Shown here one piece after another: positions 57,801-64,000 of a DNA stretch of 64,000 nt. Position 1 is the stretch's first letter, and every line of letters starts with the position of its first letter. This stretch comes from Serripes groenlandicus (Eukaryota; Mollusca; Bivalvia; Cardiida; Cardiidae). The position numbers were made by a program, and so were the translations under genes. Where the stretch lies: the NCBI GenBank assembly GCA_031761405.1, contig JASEVX010000007.1, forward strand, positions 54,880,616-54,944,615, in the 5' to 3' direction. The notes under the pieces are model-generated. The model saw nothing but the letters and a program-made list of their open reading frames with translations, had not been told where the DNA came from and did no database searches.

Positions 57801-60800
57801 GACATGCTATGTTGAAAAACTGTGTGTACTACAGAACAATACTTATTGCTTAACCCTTTCACTCATACAGCAATTCTGCAGCAGACGAATTTGAACGTAT
57901 TTTGTCAAAACATAGAAAATCTCCATAATTGAATGGATAACCTATGACAAAAAGTGGAAAACATTGTGGCAAAAGGAGAAATTGCACGTTTTGTGCAATT
58001 TCTTCTTTTGTCACTATGTTTTCAAAAAGCCGTCTGCTGCAGAGGCGTCAGAACGCGTCTATATGAGGGAAAGGGTTAATTAACAAACCTTTATTCATGC
58101 TGCTATGGAATTCGTACTCAAGCATCTGCTTGTCGAGATCTGGATGAAAAAGTCTAAAACAAAGGTTTTGAGGAACATCCGAAGTCGTCACCACCAACGG
58201 GTATCGCCATTCTCTACCTAAAAATATTAATGTTATAACCCTTTCAGCGCCGAATTGTTTAAAGTAGACTCTTCCATGTTCGAAATCGGGCGTCTTCATT
58301 TCTCATGTAATAACAGTTTTGGACTATTTTGATAACGAAAAGACAAACAATGCTGATTTCAGGTGAGACAGCTCGTTACGAGCTGACTCACCTGAATCAG
58401 CATTGTTTGCAAAAACATCAATATTGCCTCTATTGGCGCTGACAGAGTTAAACTGTCAAAATCAGATTTGATTGTCTGGTGATTTTTTTCAATTATATAA
58501 CACCGTTACCATGGTATAAGTTACCAGTAGTACTGATCTATTCAACCTAACAACAGCGAGTCAGTCGTAATGCTAACCCCAGAACGCTGAGCGCAAATGA
58601 GGAAAATCAATCACTACCATGTTTAAGTATTTGGTACGAGCCGGCAGTGGATCGAACACGCGACATCCCACAAAGAGGTGGAGGCTCTACCACTACACCA
58701 CATACATGTAGGTGGTCCTTAAAAGTGACCTCGTCCTGTTGTGACCGCTAGCGTGAAGGCTTAGGGTAGAGTGTGCCTCTGTCAAGTCTCACAAAACCTG
58801 AAGAGTTACATATATGATTGTTTATGAACGCTAGACGTGTAGCCTCGCAGGTTCAACTGCCTTGCCTATTTACAAAATGCCAGAAATGTCTACAGCAGAC
58901 AACTTTTGAAAACAATGTGCCTAGTGAGCAATTTCTCCTATTGTTATCAAATTTATTTAATAATTGTTTCTTCAGGTTCCATATTGTTGACAACATGTTT
59001 TCAAAGTCGTCCGCTGCTGGTTAGCTGTATGTGGGAAAGGGTAAATTTCGCCATTGTCCAACTGAATTTCTACAACTAGTACCATTGGGAGGGGTATGGA
59101 AGCAAGTATAGCACATGTTAAAGTCTTTGGTTTTAGCCGACCCGGGATTGATCCCAGGGTATATCCCGTCCACGAGGTTGGCTGTCCAACCCCTACACAG
59201 CTGAGCCAGTGAATAATTGAAACGGTTTTAGATGAATAAATGTCATTACCTTTGTTCTTAATTCTGAATCTTTTTCCCTTTCCTCTCCCCTTTCCTCTTC
59301 CCTTTCCTCTTCCCTTTGCTTTCTTGATCGATTTTCTTTTATTACTCGGACGAATAAAACCATTACTCGGACGAATAAAACCATTACTCGGTTTATAACC
59401 TAAATAATAATAAAACCTAAAACAAAACATGATTTAATCAAATCAGACCCCACACGGAATATCTTTCGACTACAAAATAACCCGCCATTACTAACTGATT
59501 TCAATGAGATGAATTTGTCCGAGTAGTTCCGATTAAAATAAAATGGAGCCGCGTGTAGAGATTTAGATGTCTCTTACTGACTCTCCGGTTTGCTGTCAAT
59601 TTAAGTTATTTGGGCGTACAACTAAATAGACATCTTTTAGTTTTTGATAGAAGATACAAAAAGGTGAGACTGAACGCCAATACATTAAGACCATATCTGA
59701 AGTATCTGGTTCGACCCGTTTAAGACTAAAATGCGTGGAGTCTAGTAGTTTGTTGTCGAAAGATACCTCTAGGACCCAATTGAATGTAGACGGGGTGTGA
59801 ACGCTATGGTGAGAGTGTGTGAATGTACAGGCTCAACCAAATATGTACTGTACGCAAATGAATTTAGACCTCAAATCTCAAGATGAGATTCATTTGAAAA
59901 TAGTGAAGGCTCGCGTAAGCCTGTGACAGATACATCGGGACATACCATTTACATATAGGATCTGACATGAGCGATCAACGTAGCTCTTTGCAGATCAGGA
60001 TGGGCCCTGTTCGCCATTTCGTCAATGGATAAATAAAGTAAAGAATAGAAAATAAATAAGCTGAAGAATATATAGGCTGAATTAGAATCGCCCCATCCAT
60101 CGGTCTGTGTATGTCGTCTTTTTGGCCAGTAGTTAAAAGAGGACCAGTATAAAGAATGGCCTTTTCTTACTAAATTCGCACGATAATCCTCTAAAACCGG
60201 AAGGACACCAGCAGACGTTAACCATTTTCATACAACGCCCTCCATTCTGGCACGGATTCCTGCACAACGCTGAAGGTAGAATGTTGAGAATGGTGTTAAC
60301 CATTTCCCGGATACAGACGGCATCTGCAGCAGACGACTTAAAACAATCAAAGCACTGCAGTGCTGACCGCCTGGGGGCTGCTGTCGCGAATTAGCGATTT
60401 GTTCTTTCTATTTGCTCCGGTTGGACTCCGGTTGCCTTTGTGATATAGCTCCGTTGCTCCGGTGCGCCGTGCGTGTTGTTCTTTGCTCCGGTTAGGCTCC
60501 GGTGGCTTTGTGATTTAACTCCGTTGCTCCGGTGTTGAATATTCGTTGCTCCGTTGATGAGTATATACGCTCCGACTTGGAAGGAAAGGTTTGAGTGTCT
60601 TAAAAGTTTATATCCGTAAAATAACGAGATCGTGCTTGAGTGAATAAATGAAAATAAATGATAAAACAGACTTCCATTTCTTAACCAAATAATTCCAATG
60701 TGTGGAGAATTAAATAAAAACTAAATAAAACGATCTCCACCACATTGTTTGGGGCCGGAACCTGGAAGGTTGGAGAAGTAGGGGAAATGTGAAAGGAAAT

Positions 60801-63222
60801 AACAATTGCAGCTTAGTTTATGTATTTATTGTCAAGAAGTTGAAAGATCATGTCAAAAATAGTAAATTTTATTAATCTGCCAATTTAAAAACAGAAGGAT
60901 CTTTTTGGCACTATATCGCTCACCTGATTTCAAGATTTCACAAGTATACACATTTAAGACATGAAGAATCAAAGGGAAATTTGACAGCAGGTTTGGGCAG
61001 AATATTTTGAAGTTTCTGCATTATTATATTGAGAAATATGTCAATGTTAAATCAAATTCCATCAAGTTGGAATAATTCTCTAAACCATGTACTAGACTGG
61101 GAGAAAGTGTTTGAAATATGCAAAACTCATCAAGACAATAATTCTAACAAAGATTCAAAATGCAACATCCAGTGTGTTATCAAGATTTTCCATCATTTGG
61201 CCTAGTGACCTAATTTTGTTTACCCGATATGACCCTTATTCGAACATGAACTAGATATCATTAAGATAATCATTCCGACCAAATTTTAAAAAAACGTGGC
61301 CTCTACAGTGTTGACAAGATTTTCCTTCAATTTGGCCTAGTGAACTAGTTTTTTAGCAGACATGACCAATATTCAAACTTGGCCAACATATCGTCAAGAC
61401 AAACATTCTGATGTTTCAACACGCTCAAGTTAAAAATGCAGCCTCCATTATGTTAACAAGATTTCCCTTCAATTTGGCCTAGTGACCCAGTCCTTGACCC
61501 AATATGACCCATATTCGAACTTGACTTAGATATCATTAAGACAAGCATTCTTAAGAAAATGCCGTTGATACCTCCACAGCACTTGCGGGCATCTGCACAG
61601 CACGATTGAGGGAGAGGTTTGCGTGTGCATACTACCTCTACAACTTAGTTATGTTTGCATTGGTAGCTGAAGAGGAGAGGTCTCATTCCCTTTACTGCCA
61701 CTCTCCCTTTCTTGTGGGTACTGCGCTCTCCTTCTCCTTCAGTCCCCCCTTCTTTTATAGGGCATCTTGTAGTACTGTTACTCTGATACTTTTGTGATAA
61801 ACTGTGTGTTAATTTGCTACCTTCTGTGAAAAGCGCGACAGGAATCTGATTAATGATGCGATGACCCGGCTTTCGTAACCTTCGAGACACATTGGATGGT
61901 CGGGCAGACGCCGCCTTTCCCCGGTCAATGTCTACCCGATGTTGTCCGGCCGGGCTCTGAGCGGCGAATTTGGCCCGGCGCTCGCCTGATATGTATGATG
62001 CCTGACCGGATCGGGGTGTCGGGGTGGGGGGAGTCGGGCACGGGCCCTATGGGCCCCCGCTAAATCCGCCACTACATTTGCCACGCTTTTTCTTTGTTTA
62101 CCATTAATTTTTCGACGCAAAGGGCCTACGCCCCCCGGTTAATCCGCCACTGTATATTTCAGTGACTTCTTTCTTTTTTTTCGTTTCTCTTCGCGAATGT
62201 TAATAATGTTAACAAGCGTCCATATTTGATCTCTCGGCGCATTAATTTCTAAAGCATTTCTTAGACTTATATTAGAGTACTCACGCCTTAAGTTTTTCAC
62301 TGATGTTCCAACAACATTAAAATGATATTTATGGGGGAGATCCTAACCTTTTAAATGCAGTTTTGTTGAATCCATGATGAACTATTTTTCTCGCGCAGTC
62401 TCAACCTAAAATGCGTTGTTTGGTGCTAACAGCTATTGGCAAGCTGCCAACGCAGAAAAAATGGTATTACTACTATGACCAGGGGCTAAATTTCCATTGT
62501 TTTGTGGAAGAAAATGACAACATAATCTTTACTTGCGGGGTTTTATTAAATTTGACGCTAGGTTTTCGATACATACAATAGAAAGTTTCAAACACCTAAA
62601 TTGTACTGCTGGTCTGCATATTTTACTAAGTAGCGCAGATTCAAAACGGGAACCTCGCTGAAAGTAGTCCGCGTACTGTCTGACGTCACAATCTTGTATT
62701 TTCACCGCGTGTTGATACGGAATTTTAATCCGTCGTGTCTGAACTGCGCATGTCAATCTGCATGTATTTCCATCGGAAAATGTACAGGCATATAATAAAC
62801 CTTTATTTATAAATTAAAATATTTTACTATTTATTCAAAAGAAGAAGAGTGTTGATATTCATTCATTTGACTCTGTTTGTGATGTTAATATTTTCCGATA
62901 TATCACAATCTGCAGAAGACGACTTTGGAAACATCTAGGCAAACACATGAAAAGCCTAAAATAGTCTGTAAATGAAAATACATTTACTGAATAAAGTTGG
63001 AAACATTGCGCTAAAAGAAGTAGCTGCTTAATTTGAGAATGATTTACTATTTGAACATTATTTCCTAAATTCGTCTGTCGCAGAGGCCTTAAAATGCATT
63101 AAGACTTGTTTACGCATAACGTGACTAAGTTATTCTTAATTGCACCGAGAGAAATATTGGCGAGAATAAACAGTTAAACAAAAAAGCTCTTACCGTGCAT
63201 TCTGCCAGTTCTGCCATTCTGA
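48605..63222 (-). CDS. ITIH-like protein, C-terminal part (exons join 63222..63194?, 58217..58089, 56834..56723, 51428..51244, 48828..48605)
   Basis: Four exons with GT/AG sites and consistent phase read through to a stop, giving about 217 residues of the C-terminal domain of inter-alpha-trypsin-inhibitor heavy chains, plus about 10 residues from a possible 29-base exon. Landmarks in order: YPLVVTTSDVPQNLCFRLF, LRKNIRRGSIKAV, YFTVAVDNGKVVTIDAQG, LYKVFYSSVVHEIFI, then NGILGQIIQHDVEVKR (the hallmark GLLGQF-type motif) and a C-terminal Cys/Trp segment (KSCLTGNKRGTESSWFDMAT) ending EVVGGTIV. In vertebrates these secreted proteins carry VIT and von Willebrand A domains and bind hyaluronan in the extracellular matrix. 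Those upstream domains would lie beyond the right edge. The Asp-Pro-His-Phe site used for covalent hyaluronan linkage is not seen at the expected place. Confidence 0.75.
48960..49795. repeat. Direct repeat of about 85 bp flanking other repeats
   Basis: GTACTAAGATGTAGTTACAA, TCGTTGTGCATGAAGCCCGC and GGGAGCTATGGGAGTAAAGT occur at 48972-49049 and again at 49696-49772. A stretch with GAAAAGCAGCAGAAAGAGCA also occurs twice (49429 and 49805). The open frame 49305-49535 falls in this repeat, and I see no domain in it. Confidence 0.65.
49080..49308. mobile_element. Family D MITE, right end lost
   Basis: AAGCCGTCTCGTGAGAAAAT to GGTCGATACATTACGCAGAT. Confidence 0.8.
49896..49920. repeat. Poly-C tract
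   Basis: Uninterrupted run of over 20 C. Confidence 0.95.
49952..50212. mobile_element. Family D MITE, full length
   Basis: TTGAGCCGTTCCAAGAAAGA to TTTTCTCGCGGGACGGCTCA. Confidence 0.85.
50321..50515. mobile_element. Family A MITE, degraded
   Basis: TTAACCCTATCCCGCATACA, AATTCGTCTGTTGCAGAGGC, GCCTGTTTGAGGCAACGTGT. Confidence 0.6.
50704..50937. mobile_element. Family A MITE
   Basis: TTAACCCTTTCCTTCATACA, hairpin CTCCTCATTATGAGCAATTT, right end CATTTGGGAAAGGGATAA. Confidence 0.75.
51060..51110. repeat. Short tandem repeat
   Basis: Four copies of AAACAAGTGC. Confidence 0.85.
51244..51428 (-). CDS. ITIH-like gene, penultimate exon
   Basis: Acceptor TTTATTGCAG, 185 bases, donor ATATTGG/GTAAGG. 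It enters with one base (completing Arg) and leaves with one base (starting Gly). It codes TSISTGLQTNSKYFTVAVDN through VNENSVFNSTNGIL, the beta-rich core of the ITIH C-terminal domain. The other two frames contain stops. Confidence 0.8.
51430..52610. other. ITIH intron sequence, no feature recognised
   Basis: AT-rich. A minus-strand open stretch at about 51763-51870 (FIDIMYDLQPPIHLYEVEMV) has no usable donor and would not fit between the flanking exons. Confidence 0.4.
52618..52700 (+). repeat. tRNA-like sequence (SINE head or tRNA pseudogene)
   Basis: GGCCGCCTAATGTAGTGGTT (A-box region) and GACTTGAGTTCGATTCCCGC (B box) are clear, but the acceptor-stem halves do not pair well and no clean anticodon arm can be drawn, so I do not call a functional tRNA. 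Confidence 0.55.
52880..52925 (-). mobile_element. SINE 3' tail, reverse
   Basis: TTTTACGTCGCTTTTAACAA and TATTTCAGTCATTGCACG match the common SINE tail. Confidence 0.45.
53640..55780. repeat. 43-bp minisatellite derived from an exon-intron junction
   Basis: About 40 units of CCAATATATCATCAGTTGTA followed by GGTGATAACTCACCTGTCTG and TAA, with more degraded units at the left edge. On the minus (gene) strand each unit reads GATATATTGGTTACAGACAG/GTGAGTTATC, which matches the end of the ITIH exon at 56723 and its donor. Many units keep CAG/GTGAG; others have CAG/GCAAG. Confidence 0.9.
55780..56700. repeat. 51-bp minisatellite, related to the same junction
   Basis: About 17 units of GAAGTTGGTAACTGACCTGT, TTAGAACATCTAGACATTTG and GATCATCCGAT. 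On the gene strand the core is CTAAACAG/GTCAGTTAC. Because 51 is a multiple of three, plus-strand open frames (55846-56244 and 56414-56761) appear; they are repeat products. Confidence 0.9.
56723..56834 (-). CDS. ITIH-like gene exon
   Basis: Acceptor TACCTTGTAG, 112 bases, donor ATAAACAG/GTGAGTTATC. It enters with two bases and leaves with two, matching both neighbours. It codes VKINVIMTSLQLRKNIRRGS and IKAVHIIAPDDTLIIN. The donor is the first copy of the motif that is repeated through the following 3 kb of intron. Confidence 0.75.
56930..57490. repeat. Copy of the 165-bp-type dispersed element
   Basis: TATAGTCATATAACGCAAAA, AACATTTCTACATTCTTCAA, TTTGGTTGCCATGGCAACCA and CGACAGACAATTCGCCATGA correspond to the 1-1140 element in the same orientation. 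Confidence 0.75.
57505..57610 (+). mobile_element. SINE type 2 head, truncated
   Basis: GTGCAGCTCAGTCGGTAATG, CTGTCTGTCAATCCAGGGTT, CTTACCGACATTTAGCAAAT; cut off by the family F element. Confidence 0.55.
57613..57802. mobile_element. Family F MITE
   Basis: CGAGGGCTTGGCGTGAAACA to CGTTTCACGCCAAGCCCTCG; central hairpin TTTAGGTGCCATTGCTCAGA / CGAGCAATGGCACCTAAATT. Confidence 0.85.
57850..58079. mobile_element. Family A MITE, full length
   Basis: TTAACCCTTTCACTCATACA to TATGAGGGAAAGGGTTAA with TTAA flanks. It begins 10 bases inside the intron after the exon ending at 58089. Confidence 0.9.
58089..58217 (-). CDS. ITIH-like gene exon
   Basis: Acceptor ATATTTTTAG, 129 bases, donor AATAAAG/GTTTGT. 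It enters with two bases and leaves with one. It codes REWRYPLVVTTSDVPQNLCF and RLFHPDLDKQMLEYEFHSSM. In vertebrate ITIH the corresponding segment starts with DPHF(I/V); here no Asp-Pro is present. Confidence 0.75.
58235..58451. mobile_element. Family C TTAA MITE
   Basis: ATAACCCTTTCAGCGCCGAA to ATTGGCGCTGACAGAGTTAA, same long central hairpin as at 20398. It ends 17 bases from the acceptor of the exon at 58217. Confidence 0.85.
58500..58712 (-). mobile_element. SINE type 1-like, reverse
   Basis: Minus strand: GTGTAGTGGTAGAGCCTCCA (A box), GTCGCGTGTTCGATCCACTG (B box), then ACGACTGACTCGCTGTTGTT and TACTGGTAACTTATACCATG. Confidence 0.7.
58868..59044. mobile_element. Family A MITE, degraded
   Basis: CAAAATGCCAGAAATGTCTA, CAGCAGACAACTTTTGAAAA, GAGCAATTTCTCC, GTATGTGGGAAAGGGTAAA. 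Confidence 0.55.
59128..59212 (-). repeat. tRNA-like sequence, reverse
   Basis: Minus strand: ACTGGCTCAGCTGTGTAGGG (A box) and CCCTGGGATCAATCCCGGGT (B box). Likely a SINE head; no clean tRNA fold. Confidence 0.45.
59220..60290. other. No gene recognised
   Basis: Contains a CCTTTCCTCTTC-rich run (about 59276-59318) and three copies of ATTACTCGGACGAATAAAAC-type sequence (59340-59395). No exon of the ITIH-like gene was found here. Confidence 0.4.
60296..60345. mobile_element. Family A MITE fragment
   Basis: TTAACCATTTCCCGGATACA, GGCATCTGCAGCAGACGACT; the rest is absent. Confidence 0.5.
60405..60575. repeat. Imperfect TGCTCCGGT tandem repeat
   Basis: TTGCTCCGGTTGGACTCCGG, TTGCTCCGGTGCGCCGTGCG, TTGCTCCGGTTAGGCTCCGG and further GTTGCTCCG copies at irregular spacing, alternating with CTTTGTGAT(A/T)TA(A/G)CTCCG. 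Locally GC-rich in an AT-rich region. Confidence 0.8.
60580..60900. other. No gene recognised
   Basis: AT-rich, with CGATCTCCACCACATTGTTT near 60731. Nothing supported. Confidence 0.35.
60905..61590. repeat. Degenerate tandem repeat of about 110-140 bp
   Basis: TTTGGCCTAGTGACCTAATT (61196), TTTGGCCTAGTGAACTAGTT (61330) and TTTGGCCTAGTGACCCAGTC (61474) begin three units, each followed by a TATGACC(C/A)(T/A)TATTCGAAC-type block and ATATCATTAAGA. It opens with ATATCGCTCACCTGATTTCA, also found at 47930. Confidence 0.75.
61600..62880. other. No gene recognised; local GC-rich island
   Basis: About 61900-62080 is GC-rich (GGGTGTCGGGGTGGGGGGAG). CGCTAAATCCGCCACTAC and CGGTTAATCCGCCACTGTAT (62058, 62138) form a short direct repeat. 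A minus-strand frame at 62529-62756 has no recognised domain. Confidence 0.4.
62896..63110. mobile_element. Family A MITE, highly decayed
   Basis: TATCACAATCTGCAGAAGAC, AGTTGGAAACATTGCGCTAA, AATTCGTCTGTCGCAGAGGC. Confidence 0.45.
63194..63222 (-). CDS. Possible 29-base ITIH-like exon
   Basis: Acceptor ATCATTACAG and consensus donor CACG/GTAAGAG flank 29 bases that code QNGRTGRMH and leave with one base, which fits the phase of the exon at 58217. It is short enough to arise by chance. Confidence 0.45.
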
Positions 63223-63291
63223 CTGTAATGATATTGATAGTTACATAAGATTTACATTCCTCATCATGTTGATGATAACGGTGGTGATGAT

Positions 63292-63505
63292 CATTTTACA
63301 TAGATATACATGTGTATATAAAACTGACCGTTTAGTCTGAAGTGACGCATGATTTATACAAAGCTATGTCATATTTATATGTATATGTACATGTGTATAT
63401 TAAACTGACCGTGTAGTTTGAACTGACGCCTGATGTATACATAGCTATGTCATATAATATAGATATGTATATACATGTGGATATATAAAACTGACCGTGT
63501 AGTGT
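63292..63505. repeat. Tandem repeat of about 95 bp
   Basis: Three units marked by TATAAAACTGACCGTGTAGT-type sequence and GACGC(A/C)TGAT(T/G)TATACA, GCTATGTCATAT. Confidence 0.8.
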
Positions 63506-63580
63506 ATTTATCATGCGACAGTTCAATTTACACGGACAATACTCAGATTAGTGTGTGAGGATTAGGATGGTGATCGTTCT

Positions 63581-63792
63581 TTAACCCTTTCCCTCATACG
63601 ACAATTTTGCAGCAGACGACTTTGAACATATTTTGTCAAAAAATGGAAAATCTCTATAATTGAATGGATAACCTATGACTAAAAGTTAAAAACATTGTGG
63701 CAAAAGGAGATATTGCTCGTTTTGAGCAATTTCTTCTTTTTTCACAATGTTTTCAAAAAGCCGCCTGCTGTAGAGGCGTCAGACCGCAAAGA
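63581..63792. mobile_element. Family A MITE, right end truncated
   Basis: TTAACCCTTTCCCTCATACG, hairpin ATTGCTCGTTTTGAGCAATT, then AGAGGCGTCAGACCGCAAAG with no TATATGAGGGAAAGGG end. Confidence 0.8.
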
Positions 63793-63799
63793 CGTACAG

Positions 63800-64000
63800 T
63801 ATATTCACAAAGCTCTAAAGTGTTTCACTTGAAATTTAAATTAAACATAATATTTCAATTATAGACTTCAACACAATAAGTATATGTTGAATGGTTACTG
63901 GAACCGGGGACGCAGATCTTATATACGTCCCTTCTGGAACAGTGAACTACCAAGAAAACGTGATATGTTTGCTGTGATGCAATTTCATTAAAACCAGACC
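63800..64000. other. No feature recognised; ITIH-like gene continues off the edge
   Basis: No exon with usable splice sites was identified in the last 200 bases. Confidence 0.35.

Overview
This window is eukaryotic, AT-rich and crowded with repeats. Long introns, tRNA-derived SINEs, a LINE, many short palindromic DNA transposons (MITEs) and low gene density all fit a mollusc, most likely a bivalve. I cannot name the species. Most open frames seen in six-frame translation are chance frames or repeat frames and are not annotated as genes.

Two split host genes can be read, and they converge. (1) Plus strand, 11090-43672: a complete four-exon gene for a 236-residue secreted protein. It has a signal peptide, an N-terminal cysteine and six-cysteine module of the netrin-like (NTR/TIMP) type, a Thr/Lys-rich linker and a hydrophobic C-terminal tail typical of a GPI-anchor signal. 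Intron 1 is about 28 kb and filled with transposons. All junctions have GT/AG sites and matching phase. (2) Minus strand, about 63222 to 48605: the 3' end of an inter-alpha-trypsin-inhibitor heavy-chain (ITIH)-like gene. Four well-supported exons encode the C-terminal ITIH domain, a fifth 29-base exon is possible, and the gene continues past the right edge. The stop codons of the two genes are about 4.9 kb apart. Both products would act outside the cell, in matrix or protease biology.

Layout: 1-1140 a 165-bp tandem repeat; 1.1-9.3 kb SINE, MITE and LINE copies, including a 5'-truncated LINE (6340-9330, minus) with a long reverse-transcriptase frame; 9.3-11 kb repeats and the NTR-gene promoter area; 11.1-43.7 kb the NTR-like gene with its TE-filled introns; 43.7-48.6 kb the region between the genes, holding MITEs, SINEs and a copy of an older element; 48.6-64 kb the ITIH-like gene, whose introns hold a 3-kb minisatellite block, MITEs and SINEs.

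The repeats fall into recurring families: (A) about 40 full or partial copies of a roughly 230-bp TTAA-flanked MITE with CCCTTTCCC termini; (C) a second TTAA family with CCCTTTCAGCGCC termini; (D) a roughly 260-bp palindromic family with GAGCCGT termini; (F) a family with GAGGGCTTGGCGTGAAAC termini; (G) a 365-bp family with an internal poly-T tract; and three SINE types with different tRNA-like heads but a common 3' tail.

The most notable signals are: a minisatellite in an ITIH intron whose repeat unit is a copy of the neighbouring exon-intron junction, giving dozens of decoy 5' splice sites; a 758-bp inverted-repeat transposon carrying tandem arrays, with its 6-bp target duplication proved by an empty copy of the site next door; and a TA-flanked MITE whose interior is almost wholly a 17/34-bp satellite.
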